Assembly (NCBI RefSeq): GCF_003992315.1
Contig: NZ_RQVE01000001.1
Span: 62,001-126,000 of the forward strand
Source: Veillonella sp. 3891
GTDB lineage: Bacteria; Bacillota; Negativicutes; Veillonellales; Veillonellaceae
Reading direction: 5' to 3'
DNA length: 64,000 nucleotides
The notes under the pieces: model-generated
What the model was told of the DNA's origin: nothing
What the model saw: the letters and a program-made list of their open reading frames with translations, nothing else
Database searches by the model: none
Shown: positions 11,264-20,778 of the stretch, piece by piece
Numbering within the stretch: the first letter of the stretch is position 1
How the letters are laid out: each line of letters opens with the position of its first letter
Made by a program: the position numbers and the translations under genes

Positions 11264-11441
11264 AAAGAAATTCCTGCTATGTGCGTGTTATATCGCAGTT
11301 TTGAGCCAACATTTTAACTTAGGGATTCTCACTCTTGTAAGGGCGCTCTGCCTCTACGAGGACTGTAATCTTACAAGGAGGAAACCCACCTGCCCTTGCA
11401 GGATCAAAACACGGTATGGATACGGCATAGTGGGGCTTTAT
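11264..11441 (+). ncRNA. ssrS: 6S RNA
   Basis: About 178 nt of non-coding sequence between aspS and rarA, the place where Bacillus subtilis 6S-1 RNA also lies as far as I recall. It has its own near-consensus promoter and a terminator. The 5' and 3' ends can pair (CCTGCTATG region with CATAGTGGGG region) to make the closing stem. The interior contains the GAGCCAACATTTTAACTTAG stretch and a CTTGTAAGG/CCTTGCAGG-type arm expected of a 6S hairpin with a central bubble. 6S RNA mimics an open promoter and sequesters sigma-A holoenzyme. Exact ends are inferred. Confidence 0.8.
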
Positions 11442-11442
11442 G

Positions 11443-11470
11443 TAACCGCCTGAGGGTGGTTTATTTTTTT
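11443..11470 (+). terminator. Terminator of 6S RNA
   Basis: AACCGCC and GGTGGTT form a 7-bp stem around TGAG, followed by TATTTTTTT: a classic intrinsic terminator. Confidence 0.85.
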
Positions 11471-11718
11471 GCATTAATAAGAACATATAGACTATGTAAC
11501 TAGATGCATGTATAATAAAGTACAGATAGTATTTGTCGTGAAATCAGGCTTCTACAAGTTCGTAGCTTAGCTTGATCTTGTAAAGTATACAGGGATTGCT
11601 CAGTGAGCGTACCAAGAAGGAAGTCTGGGCATTAACTATGTATAAGTATATATGTTTGAACTATCGCATGCACGGTAGTAGTTATCAATGGACGATGGTA
11701 GATATAGGGGGTGTAAGA
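11471..11718 (+). promoter_or_regulatory. Promoter and long leader of rarA
   Basis: TATAAT near 11511-11516 starts a leader of about 195 nt before the rarA ATG at 11719. The reading frame is open in part of the leader (from 11596) but lacks a convincing ribosome-binding site and its product is not RarA-like. I find no T-box or known riboswitch motif. Its role is unknown. Confidence 0.45.
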
Positions 11719-13017
11719 ATGAATTTGTTTGAGAATATGGAACCAGTGGATCCCTTTGAACCCTTAGCAGTCCGTATGCGACCACGTTCATTGGATCATT
11801 TCTTTGGGCAAGAGCAAGTGGTGGGACCTGGTACATTTCTTCGATCTATGATTGAAGAAGATAAGGTTCCCTCTTTATTGTTATATGGACCATCGGGAAC
11901 AGGGAAGACTACGTTAGCTAAAATTATTTCTGAGTTAACTAGTAGTCGGTTTGTCATGCTCAATGCGACGAATGTAGGTATTGGTGAACTACGCAGTACT
12001 ATCGAAGAAGCGATACGCATTCGTAGTTCTTTGCAACAACGGACAATTTTATTCTTAGATGAAATTCATCGCTTCAATAAAAGTCAACAAGATGTATTGT
12101 TACCTTCTGTGGAAAGTGGCCAAATTATTTTAATTGGCGCCACTACAGAGAATCCTTTTTTTGAAGTGAATCGACCTCTTTTATCTCGATTGCGTTTGCT
12201 TACCCTAGAAAGATTAGACGCTACGGCATTGGTGGCAATCTTACGTCGTGCTGTAACAGATGAAGACTATGGATTAGGTAAGAAAGCACTGATTGTGACC
12301 GACGATCTGCTAGAGGACATAGGCCGTTTTGTAGATGGAGATGCTCGCATGGCTCTAAATATTTTGGAGCAAGTAGGAGCCATGGTTCGGACCGGTGGAG
12401 AAATTACTATAGAAATTGTAGAAAAAGTATTGGGTCGACGAGTGTATCGGTACGATAAGAAGGGGAATAATCACTATGATATAATTTCTGCGTTTATTAA
12501 AAGTATGCGCGGCTCTGATCCAGATGCGGTGCTATACTATTTAGCTCGGATGATTGAGGCAGGAGAGGATCCTGTATTTATTGCACGACGTATCGTCATT
12601 TGTGCGGCAGAAGATGTAGGTCTGGCAGATCCACAAGCGTTGGTGGTGGCTAATGCAGCGGCGCAAGCGGCTCATATGGTAGGGCTACCAGAGGCACGCA
12701 TTATATTATCTGAAGCGGCTTTATATGTAGCTTTGGCACCTAAGAGTAATAGTGCGTATGTAGGGATTGATGCAGCTATCCTTGCGGTGCGCCATAAGGA
12801 GCAAGGCGAGGTGCCGAAACATTTACGAGATGCTCATTATGGAGGGGCAAAACAATTAGGTCATGGTGTTGGATATCGCTATGCACAGGACTATCCAAAT
12901 GGTTATGTGGAGCAACAATATTTGCCAGATGCATTGATAGATGAGCAATTTTATACTCCTTTGGAACGTGGTTGTGAGCATGAACTTGTGAAAAATTGGA
13001 AAGACCGTAAACGATGA
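11719..13017 (+). CDS. rarA: Replication-associated recombination protein A (AAA+ ATPase)
   Basis: A 432-residue AAA+ ATPase of the RarA/MgsA/WRNIP1 family, related to clamp-loader subunits, acting at stalled replication forks. I start it at ATG 11719 after AGGGGGTG because MNLFENMEPVDPFEPLAVRMRP is a typical RarA beginning and the upstream extension is not. Walker A is GPSGTGKTTLA (about residue 55), Walker B is LFLDEIHRF (about 112) and sensor/arginine-finger segments follow (GATTENPFF, LLSRLRL). The C-terminal tetramerisation region ends with a typical YAQDYPNGYVEQQYLP motif. No signs of transfer. Confidence 0.94.
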   Translation: MNLFENMEPVDPFEPLAVRMRPRSLDHFFGQEQVVGPGTFLRSMIEEDKVPSLLLYGPSGTGKTTLAKIISELTSSRFVMLNATNVGIGELRSTIEEAIRIRSSLQQRTILFLDEIHRFNKSQQDVLLPSVESGQIILIGATTENPFFEVNRPLLSRLRLLTLERLDATALVAILRRAVTDEDYGLGKKALIVTDDLLEDIGRFVDGDARMALNILEQVGAMVRTGGEITIEIVEKVLGRRVYRYDKKGNNHYDIISAFIKSMRGSDPDAVLYYLARMIEAGEDPVFIARRIVICAAEDVGLADPQALVVANAAAQAAHMVGLPEARIILSEAALYVALAPKSNSAYVGIDAAILAVRHKEQGEVPKHLRDAHYGGAKQLGHGVGYRYAQDYPNGYVEQQYLPDALIDEQFYTPLERGCEHELVKNWKDRKR

Positions 13018-13083
13018 GGAGTACCACTGGGGGATCCATATTGTTTTTGAGGATATTCGATATACTTTCGTAGGTGGAAATGG

Positions 13084-13089
13084 TATAAT
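13084..13089 (+). promoter_or_regulatory. Extended -10 promoter upstream of ftsK
   Basis: TGGTATAAT, an extended -10 element, lies about 45 bp ahead of the ftsK start; the -35 region is weak. Confidence 0.55.
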
Positions 13090-13133
13090 AAAGTGCTAAG
13101 ATATATGATAGAAACGGAATTTTGGAGTTGGAG

Positions 13134-15875
13134 ATGGCAGAGGAAAAGAAAGGTAAGTCCTCACGAGGAGGGCAAAAAGTACAATCGAAACGAACTACTC
13201 CCTTAAAGGAAAGTAAAATAGGTACCTCGAAACAGGCCAAGACACAGACGAAAGGCGTTCGGAGCGAGATTAAAGGGTTGGTTCTCATGGGCTTTGCCGT
13301 ACTAGCTCTTATAGGCATGGCTGGAGTAGACACTGGTATATGGGGCAGTATTATTAGTGGCGTTTTCTCTTACGGTTTTGGTCTAGGTGGCTGGGTGGTT
13401 GCTATCTGGGTTTTGTATAATGGTTGGTGCTGGCTATATAAAGGCTCTTTAGCAGCGATTACGAGAAAAGGGTTGCTATATACAGGAGTATTATTTGTTG
13501 TATTAGTACAACTGGTACTGTGGAAAGTAAATAGTGGTGAGGAACTCAGTACGACTACACTAACAGAGAATGGTGGTGTAGTTGGTGGTTTACTAGGATC
13601 TCTATTTAGAAATTTAGTAGGAGATGTAGGCGGTATTTTATTATCCGCTATTATAGGCATTGCCTGTGTACTAGGAATTACTAAATTGTCACTACGTGAA
13701 GGATTGCATAAAGCGAAAGACAAGGCTAGTGTAGGACTTGAAATAGCACAAGAAAAAGCTACAGAAACAGCTAGTGCTATTCGTGAGCAAGTGCATGAAT
13801 GGCAAGAGGAGTGGCGAGAAGAACGCCGTAAGGCCTATGATCGTGAAAAAGATACAAGGTACCCTAAAACAGAATCCCCATTTGATGAAATAGAAGAGAA
13901 ACCAAATGCGGTGGCAGAAACTCAGGGCACAATGGACTATGAAGCGACGGTAGAAGCATCGGAACCTAGTGTAGTTACTGCAGATCCTAAGGCATCATCA
14001 GAAACAATAATGGAAGTAGCAGAACAAGAAGGAATGGGTCCTAGTAGTGATGTAATAATAACACCAGCGATGGTTGACAGCTATGAGGATGAAGAGGCAT
14101 ATATTCCGGAACCTCAACTTCGTGAAGATGAAGTGGTGACTAGTACTTCTGAAGTAAAACCAGTAGCGGTTCCTCCGATGGTAGATCGTGAAGAAGAACC
14201 TATAGAGGATACGTCATTGCAGGATGCATCAGGAGATATATATTCTACAGATGCAGATGAAGAGTTTTATGACAAAGGGGCATCTACCAAACTAGACCCT
14301 ATAACTCCACCATCATTTTTACAAACTACTAACTATGTAGGGTCCTTGGTAGAAGTGCCTACTATTGAAACTACGAAAGAAGATACAGCAGCAGTAGCTG
14401 TCAATACAGATGGTGTGGCTCGTCCGAGAACGATAGAAAAACCTTACCAATATCCCCCGTTGACAATGCTTTCACAAGGGAAATCCAATCCTGTGACCAG
14501 TGAAGAAGTGGCGCATAATGCAGTCTTATTAGAAGAAACATTAGATAATTTTGGTATTACAGCAAAAGTGGTGAATGCCACACAAGGTCCAACGGTAACA
14601 CGGTATGAATTAGAACCTGCAAAAGGGACAAAAGTAAGCCGAATTATGGGCTTACAAGATGATTTGAAAATGAGTTTAGCAGCCGTTGATATTCGTATGG
14701 AAGCCCCTATACCAGGGAAGTCTGCTGTAGGTATTGAAATCCCTAATAAGAATGTATCCGCTGTTCATCTACGAGATGTGTTAGATTGTGAAGAGTTTCA
14801 GCAAGCTAGTGGAGGTATTCCGGTAGGCCTAGGTAAAGATATTGCGGATATGCCAGTCATAACGGACTTGGCTAAAATGCCTCACTTATTGGTGGCAGGT
14901 TCTACGGGTTCTGGTAAATCAGTCTGCGTTAATACGTTGATCTCTAGTATCTTGTTTAGCCGTAAGCCAGATGAAGTGAAGTTGATTTTAGTAGACCCTA
15001 AAATGGTAGAGTTATCCGTATATAACGGTATTCCTCATTTGATGTTGCCAGTAGTAACGGATATGAATAAGGCTGCAGCTGTATTACGCTGGGCAGTTCG
15101 TGAAATGGATGCTCGCTATATGACATTAGCCACAGCGGGTGTGCGTAATGTGGCGAGCTATAATAAGCAAAATCCGACTAAATCTATGCCGCTCATTTTG
15201 ATTATTATCGATGAGTTAGCTGATTTGATGATGACCAATCCAGATGTGGAAGAATCTATCGACCGATTAGCAGCAAAAGCACGTGCCGCAGGAATTCACA
15301 TGGTATTGGCAACGCAACGTCCATCAGTGGATGTCATCACAGGCAAAATTAAAGCAAATGTGCCTAGTCGTATTGCTTTCACAGTGGCTACCCAAATTGA
15401 TTCTCGCACGATTCTGGATCAAGCAGGAGCAGAACGCCTCTTAGGTCGTGGTGATATGTTATTCAATCCAATTGGAGCGAATAAACCAATTCGTATTCAA
15501 GGGGCCTTTATTTCTGATGAAGAAGTAGAAGAATTGATTGCTTTTGTAAAAGGACAAGGTCAGCCAGAATACGATGAAGTGATGATGGCAGAAACAGATA
15601 AAGGTGCGGAAAGTTCAGATACGATGAGCAGTGATGAGGAACAAGATGAACTGTTGGAACGAGCAGTACAAATTGTGCTAGAACAACGCAGTGCATCAGC
15701 CTCTATTTTGCAGCGTAGATTGCGAGTGGGATTTTCTAGAGCTGGTCGTTTAATCGATACGATGCAAGATATGAAAATTATTGGACCTCCTACGAATAGT
15801 AGTAAAGGTCGCGATATTTTAATGGGAGAAGATCAAATTCGAGAATTATATTTCCCAAATTTTACAGTAGATTAG
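13134..15875 (+). CDS. ftsK: DNA translocase FtsK/SpoIIIE
   Basis: A 913-residue septal DNA translocase that pumps chromosome ends across the closing division septum. I choose ATG 13134 (ribosome-binding site TTGGAG); an in-frame TTG at 13122 is an alternative. Four hydrophobic segments lie between about residues 45 and 190, followed by a charged, low-complexity linker rich in Glu/Asp/Ser (about 200-440). The motor has Walker A GSTGSGKS at about 588 and Walker B ILIIIDELADL. The C-terminal gamma winged helix for reading KOPS-like sequences is present (RRLRVGFSRAGRLID). It heads a run with rodZ-like, ygiQ and rimO genes. Confidence 0.96.
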   Translation: MAEEKKGKSSRGGQKVQSKRTTPLKESKIGTSKQAKTQTKGVRSEIKGLVLMGFAVLALIGMAGVDTGIWGSIISGVFSYGFGLGGWVVAIWVLYNGWCWLYKGSLAAITRKGLLYTGVLFVVLVQLVLWKVNSGEELSTTTLTENGGVVGGLLGSLFRNLVGDVGGILLSAIIGIACVLGITKLSLREGLHKAKDKASVGLEIAQEKATETASAIREQVHEWQEEWREERRKAYDREKDTRYPKTESPFDEIEEKPNAVAETQGTMDYEATVEASEPSVVTADPKASSETIMEVAEQEGMGPSSDVIITPAMVDSYEDEEAYIPEPQLREDEVVTSTSEVKPVAVPPMVDREEEPIEDTSLQDASGDIYSTDADEEFYDKGASTKLDPITPPSFLQTTNYVGSLVEVPTIETTKEDTAAVAVNTDGVARPRTIEKPYQYPPLTMLSQGKSNPVTSEEVAHNAVLLEETLDNFGITAKVVNATQGPTVTRYELEPAKGTKVSRIMGLQDDLKMSLAAVDIRMEAPIPGKSAVGIEIPNKNVSAVHLRDVLDCEEFQQASGGIPVGLGKDIADMPVITDLAKMPHLLVAGSTGSGKSVCVNTLISSILFSRKPDEVKLILVDPKMVELSVYNGIPHLMLPVVTDMNKAAAVLRWAVREMDARYMTLATAGVRNVASYNKQNPTKSMPLILIIIDELADLMMTNPDVEESIDRLAAKARAAGIHMVLATQRPSVDVITGKIKANVPSRIAFTVATQIDSRTILDQAGAERLLGRGDMLFNPIGANKPIRIQGAFISDEEVEELIAFVKGQGQPEYDEVMMAETDKGAESSDTMSSDEEQDELLERAVQIVLEQRSASASILQRRLRVGFSRAGRLIDTMQDMKIIGPPTNSSKGRDILMGEDQIRELYFPNFTVD

Positions 15876-15928
15876 AGTAGTGTGCCATTTGCGTTATGTA
15901 GATGGCACCTATATGTATAGGAGGTTCT

Positions 15929-16375
15929 ATGGCATCGATTGGCGAAGAACTTAGACGTGAGCGTCAACGACGCGGCTTAACATTAGAACAAATTGAAGAT
16001 GTATTACATATAAAAGTAGCTTACCTACATGCCTTAGAGCATGATGAGTTTAGACGTATACCGGGAAGTGTGTACACGAAAGGGTTTATCAAAAATTATA
16101 GTGAACTACTGGGCTTAGATAGTCGTCGATTGGTGGATACTTTCAAAAATAGAATGGGCGAATCCTTGACGATTCCCAAACGCAGAATGGTGTCAAAAGA
16201 ACAAGAGAAGGCTGATGCTTTTCGAGAACAGGAATTGATTGAGGCGCCGAAACAACGGTTAACCTATGAAAGTCGCAAGGCAAAACGACAAAAAACGATG
16301 ATGATAGAACGATTTGTAGTAGGTGGTATTTTGCTACTCATCATTCTGTTTTTAGGTTGGCTATTTTTCGTGTAA
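15929..16375 (+). CDS. RodZ-like helix-turn-helix membrane protein (short)
   Basis: A 148-residue protein starting at ATG 15929 after GGAGG. The N-terminal HTH_25 domain (IGEELRRERQRRGLTLEQIE) is the RodZ/YmfM type that binds MreB in other bacteria. A basic linker and one transmembrane segment at the extreme C-terminus (about 128-147) follow. Full-length RodZ has a further extracytoplasmic beta-rich domain after the membrane span; here the protein stops at the membrane. It may be a natural short form. The position between ftsK and the recA cluster matches ymfM-like genes of Firmicutes. Confidence 0.82.
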   Translation: MASIGEELRRERQRRGLTLEQIEDVLHIKVAYLHALEHDEFRRIPGSVYTKGFIKNYSELLGLDSRRLVDTFKNRMGESLTIPKRRMVSKEQEKADAFREQELIEAPKQRLTYESRKAKRQKTMMIERFVVGGILLLIILFLGWLFFV

Positions 16376-16393
16376 TACAGTATAAGGAATACT

Positions 16394-18355
16394 ATGAAAG
16401 AACAATATTTAATTACTACAAAAGCAGAAATGGACGAACGAGGGTGGGCTGAACTGGACTTTGTCATTATCAGCGGAGATGCCTATGTGGACCATCCTTC
16501 TTTTGCACCTACTGTGATTGGTAGATTATTAGAGTCCTATGGATATCGAGTAGGTATCATAGCTCAACCAGATTGGAATGATGTAAACGCCTTTAAGGTG
16601 TTAGGAAAACCTAGATTGGCGTCCTTGGTGACAGCAGGCAATTTAGATAGTATGCTCAATAAATTTACAGCAGCCAAGAAACATCGTCGTGATGATGGGT
16701 ATTCTCCAGGAGGCGAATCTGGACGTCGCCCAGACCGAGCTACAGTAGTGTATGCCAATCGTATGCGAGAGGCTTTCAAAGGGGTGCCTGTTGTCATTGG
16801 TGGTATTGAAGCTAGTTTGCGACGGTTTGCCCATTATGACTATTGGTCAGATACAGTACGTCGTTCTATATTGATGGATAGTAAGGCAGACGTTCTTATC
16901 TATGGTATGGGAGAAAAACAAATTCGTGAAATTGCCGAAGCCTTGGATAAAGACCAATTAGAAAAACGGTTACCAATGATTAAAGGGATTTGTTATATTG
17001 CCAACACAGTGCCAGAGAATGCCATTGAATGTCCATCTTACGAAGCGATAGCAGCAGATAAAGAAGTCTTTGCCAAAGCTTTTAAGATGCAATTTGATGA
17101 ACAAGATCCATACTATGGAAAAACAGTGGTGCAAGGGCATGGTAATCGCTATATTGTGCAGAATAGTCCAGCCTTACCATTAACACAGGAAGAAATGGAC
17201 CATGTTTATAGTTTACCTTATACGAGAAAATGGCATCCTATGTATGATGCGGCCGGCGGAGTACCTGCTTTAGCAGAAGTGCAATTTAGTATTACTAGCC
17301 ATCGTGGCTGTTTTGGTAGTTGTTCTTTCTGTGCTATTACAAGTCATCAAGGGCGAATTATTCAAAATCGGAGTCATCAGTCCATCTTAGATGAGGCTCA
17401 CCGTATGACGTCTATGGATGGATTTAAAGGCTATATTCATGATGTAGGGGGACCTACGGCAAACTTTCGTCATGTTGCTTGTGATAAACAGTTGAAAGTA
17501 GGTGCTTGTAAGGGGAAAACATGTGCTGCGCCCAAAGCATGTCCTCAATTAAACACAAATCATGATGACTATGTGAGCATTTTGCGAAAAGTACGTAATG
17601 TAAAAGGTGTAAAAAAAGTATTTGTTCGCTCTGGCTTACGGTATGACTATGTTTTGGATGATAATAACAAAGACTTCGTTCGAGAATTGTGTGAACATCA
17701 CGTGAGTGGTCAATTAAAAGTAGCTCCTGAACATGTGTCGGAGCATGTAACGACCATTATGGGAAAAGCCAATAAAAGTTACTTCTTAAAATTCAAATCT
17801 TGGTTTGATGAGGCGAACCGCAAATTAGGTAAACAACAATTTTTGGTGCCTTATTTTATGAGCTCTCATCCAGGTTGCACCCTAGAAGATGCTATTGAAT
17901 TGGCAGAGTTTTTGCGAGATCAAAATATGACTCCAGAACAGGTACAAGATTTTATTCCTACCCCAGGTAGCTTATCGACTGCCATGTATTATACAGGCAT
18001 CAATCCCCTTACAGGGGAGTCTGTATATGTGGCTAAAAAAGGCAGAGATAAAGCTATGCAACGGGCTTTGATGCAATATAAACGAGAAGAAAATTACGAC
18101 TTAGTAAAAGAAGCTTTAATCAAAGCGAATCGCAGAGATTTAATCGGATTTGGACCATTATGTTTGATTCCTCCGCGCAATATAAAACGAAATACTTCAA
18201 AACCTAATGGTGGTAAATCTTCAGTTAAAGGTGGAGTAAAACCAGCAGGTAGAAGACAAGGACCTATACAAGGGGGACAACGTGCAAATAGTGGTTCTAA
18301 AATTGGTATAGGAAATCAAAAAAATAAAGGGATGAAAAAAAGGAATTTTGGTTAG
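16394..18355 (+). CDS. YgiQ family radical SAM protein (UPF0313)
   Basis: A 653-residue radical SAM protein. The cluster motif CFGSCSFC (Cx3Cx2C) is near residue 305, within SITSHRGCFGSCSFCAITSHQG, the signature of the YgiQ/UPF0313 group. The N-terminal region resembles a B12-binding-like fold found in this group. The C-terminal about 50 residues are Lys/Gly/Asn-rich low complexity, as in many family members, possibly nucleic-acid binding. The substrate of YgiQ proteins is not established to my knowledge. Confidence 0.9.
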   Translation: MKEQYLITTKAEMDERGWAELDFVIISGDAYVDHPSFAPTVIGRLLESYGYRVGIIAQPDWNDVNAFKVLGKPRLASLVTAGNLDSMLNKFTAAKKHRRDDGYSPGGESGRRPDRATVVYANRMREAFKGVPVVIGGIEASLRRFAHYDYWSDTVRRSILMDSKADVLIYGMGEKQIREIAEALDKDQLEKRLPMIKGICYIANTVPENAIECPSYEAIAADKEVFAKAFKMQFDEQDPYYGKTVVQGHGNRYIVQNSPALPLTQEEMDHVYSLPYTRKWHPMYDAAGGVPALAEVQFSITSHRGCFGSCSFCAITSHQGRIIQNRSHQSILDEAHRMTSMDGFKGYIHDVGGPTANFRHVACDKQLKVGACKGKTCAAPKACPQLNTNHDDYVSILRKVRNVKGVKKVFVRSGLRYDYVLDDNNKDFVRELCEHHVSGQLKVAPEHVSEHVTTIMGKANKSYFLKFKSWFDEANRKLGKQQFLVPYFMSSHPGCTLEDAIELAEFLRDQNMTPEQVQDFIPTPGSLSTAMYYTGINPLTGESVYVAKKGRDKAMQRALMQYKREENYDLVKEALIKANRRDLIGFGPLCLIPPRNIKRNTSKPNGGKSSVKGGVKPAGRRQGPIQGGQRANSGSKIGIGNQKNKGMKKRNFG

Positions 18356-18385
18356 GTATCTCTAATAGGTAAAGGAGGTGAATCT

Positions 18386-19429
18386 ATGAAAAGGTTACGA
18401 TTGCTCATGGTGTACTTACTGGTAGTGGTAGGCATCTTCAGTGTAGGATTGTGGCTCAATGATATGAAGCAAGATCAAGTGGATCGACGTGTGATTTCTA
18501 CAAGAGCAGAAATTACTATCTATACAGATGGAGATCCTGAAGTCATGACAGCGATAGGTCAGGCTTACGAAAGAGAGGCACAAGTAAGAGTGCATGTTAT
18601 CCCTATACCGCCGAACCAAATGGGTACGCGTCTAGCATTGCCAGAGGCAGAGCAGCAAGGGGATCTTGTGATTTCTACAAAATCCAATCTCAGTGAAGGG
18701 GTTGAACATGGAGCCTTTCGTAGATTGCCGGTTACCTTAACCCATATGGTAGATACGGTATTTCATGGTCCAGATGAGCAGTGGGTAGGGATATGGTATG
18801 ATCCTTATGTATTCGCCTTACATGATAGTTTCTATAGTGGTCAGGGGAAATATGTAAATACTTGGTTTTCCTTAGCTTATGCAGGTCCATGGCGTATAGC
18901 GGTCACTGATTTTGTAGCCGATGCAGCATCGATTACTTTATTGAATAGTTTTGGTGCTATCTATGGTTTGGATGGTGCAATCTCCTATTTTGATAGTTTG
19001 CGACCACGGATTGTGCAGTATGCAAAAGCTTTGCCATCTTCAGTGCGCATGGCGGCTATTGGAGATGTACAGATTAGTGTAGGACATTATTCAGATGCCA
19101 AATTGTATGAGGCTCATAAATATCCTTTGACCATCCTATATCCTAGGGAGGGCACTCCGTATGATATGATGGGCGTAGGGATTTTGAAAGGTTCCAGTAA
19201 TGTTGGTGAAAGTGAAGCTTTTGTGAGCTGGCTACTTTCAGAACGGGTACAAGCCGTATTGAAAGAGGCAGATATGTATTATTTGCCGACCATAGAAACG
19301 GTGGAGTCTCAGAAGGACCGCCAAGGCAATCACCTTGTATTATGGAATGCAGGGATTGTAAAAGAAGAGGAAGATAAAATATTACAAGAATGGATACGAC
19401 AAGTGCGTTTTAGAAAGGATACACCATGA
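18386..19429 (+). CDS. Extracellular solute-binding protein (iron/spermidine-type PBP)
   Basis: A 347-residue periplasmic-binding-protein-like sequence with an N-terminal hydrophobic segment (about residues 5-24) that acts as a signal peptide or anchor; there is no lipobox cysteine. ITIYTDGDPEV, DLVISTKSN and the late GTPYDMMGVGILKGSSN region fit the type 2 binding fold of ferric-iron/thiamine/spermidine binders. A strong AAAGGAGGTGA ribosome-binding site precedes it. No permease or ATPase is adjacent; instead it overlaps rimO by 4 bases. Ligand unknown. Confidence 0.72.
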   Translation: MKRLRLLMVYLLVVVGIFSVGLWLNDMKQDQVDRRVISTRAEITIYTDGDPEVMTAIGQAYEREAQVRVHVIPIPPNQMGTRLALPEAEQQGDLVISTKSNLSEGVEHGAFRRLPVTLTHMVDTVFHGPDEQWVGIWYDPYVFALHDSFYSGQGKYVNTWFSLAYAGPWRIAVTDFVADAASITLLNSFGAIYGLDGAISYFDSLRPRIVQYAKALPSSVRMAAIGDVQISVGHYSDAKLYEAHKYPLTILYPREGTPYDMMGVGILKGSSNVGESEAFVSWLLSERVQAVLKEADMYYLPTIETVESQKDRQGNHLVLWNAGIVKEEEDKILQEWIRQVRFRKDTP

Positions 19430-20766
19430 GTAAGTTGTTAGGTTATATTAGTTTAGGTTGCGCCAAGAATTTGGTAGATACAGAGGTGATGCTAGGAGCT
19501 TTACAAGATAATGGCTATGAAATCACAGAGGAGCTGGAAAAGGCGGACATCATTATTATTAATACCTGCACATTTATCGAGAAAGCAAAAGAAGAATCGA
19601 TTAATACCATATTAGAGGCTGGTCAATATAAGCAATATGGGGACTGTAAAGGTCTTATTGTAGCAGGCTGTTTGAGTCAGCAATATCAAGAAGAATTGTT
19701 TACAGAAATCCCAGAAATTGATGCACTTATTGGTACGGGATCTTGGAATCGTATTATGGAAGCCGTGGAGGCGATTCAAAATGGTCAACGTATTTGTATC
19801 ATGGATAGTATGACAAATATGTATGATGAAGGCATGCCACGGATGATGACCACACCGGACTACAGTGCATATGTAAAAATCTCTGAAGGATGCAATAATG
19901 GTTGTACTTTCTGTATCATTCCTAAGGTACGTGGGGCCTATCGCAGTCGCTCTATGGAGTCCATTGAACGAGAAGTGCAACAGCTAGCAGAAGCAGGCGT
20001 GAAAGAAGTGGTGTTGATTGCACAAGATACTACCTACTATGGGGCTGATTTGAACAATGGTACGCCGCTACTTTCAGAGTTGTTGGAACGATTGGCAAAA
20101 ATTGAAGGCATCGAATGGATTCGTATGTTGTACTTATATCCAAAACACTTCTCTGATGAATTGTTAGAAACCATCATGACAGAACCGAAGGTGTGTAAGT
20201 ATATCGATATGCCACTGCAGCATATTAACAATACTGTGTTACAACACATGAACCGTAAAGATACACGGGAAAACATTGTAGCCTTGTTACATAAAATCCG
20301 CAATCGCAGTGAGCATATTACACTGCGCACATCCCTTATCGTAGGGTTCCCCGGAGAGACAGAAGAACAATTCCAAGAATTGGCAGATTTTGTAAAAGAC
20401 ATTCGATTTGATCACATGGGGGTATTTACGTATTCCCAAGAGGATGGTACACCAGCAGGAATGATGGATGAGCAAATCCCAGAGGAAGTGAAAGAAGAAC
20501 GATACCATACATTGATGGCCATTCAAGCACAAGTTTCAGAGGAGCATAATCGCGACTTGGAGGGAACGATTCATCAAGGTATGATAGAATCTATCGATGA
20601 AGTGGAACCGGGAAAATTCCTAGCCCGTGGTCGTCTACAAATGCAGGCTCCCGATGTGGATGGTAACATGTATGTAGAAGATGTAACAGGACTGTCTGAA
20701 GGCGATATTGTGACGGTAAAAGTATCACAAGGTTTTGCCTATGACGTGGTAGTAGAAACTGTATAG
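19426..20766 (+). CDS. rimO: Ribosomal protein uS12 methylthiotransferase RimO
   Basis: A 446-residue methylthiotransferase that adds a methylthio group to an aspartate of ribosomal protein S12. The order is the UPF0004 domain (SLGCAKNLVDTEVMLG, with a second cluster from Cys near residues 11, 47 and 81), the radical SAM cluster CNNGCTFC at about residues 155-162, and a C-terminal TRAM domain. The CAKNxVDxE motif separates RimO from MiaB. It starts within the last bases of the upstream gene (ATGA overlap). Many Firmicutes have pgsA between rimO and cinA; here cinA follows directly. Confidence 0.95.
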   Translation: MSKLLGYISLGCAKNLVDTEVMLGALQDNGYEITEELEKADIIIINTCTFIEKAKEESINTILEAGQYKQYGDCKGLIVAGCLSQQYQEELFTEIPEIDALIGTGSWNRIMEAVEAIQNGQRICIMDSMTNMYDEGMPRMMTTPDYSAYVKISEGCNNGCTFCIIPKVRGAYRSRSMESIEREVQQLAEAGVKEVVLIAQDTTYYGADLNNGTPLLSELLERLAKIEGIEWIRMLYLYPKHFSDELLETIMTEPKVCKYIDMPLQHINNTVLQHMNRKDTRENIVALLHKIRNRSEHITLRTSLIVGFPGETEEQFQELADFVKDIRFDHMGVFTYSQEDGTPAGMMDEQIPEEVKEERYHTLMAIQAQVSEEHNRDLEGTIHQGMIESIDEVEPGKFLARGRLQMQAPDVDGNMYVEDVTGLSEGDIVTVKVSQGFAYDVVVETV

Positions 20767-20778
20767 GATGGTGATAGC

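Noticed and set aside
11596-11718. N-terminal extension of 41 codons on rarA
   Set aside because: No ribosome-binding site at 11596 and a sequence unlike any RarA N-terminus; ATG 11719 has a strong one.
11522-11718. T-box riboswitch in the rarA leader
   Set aside because: No AGGGUGG-type T-box motif and rarA is not an amino-acid gene.
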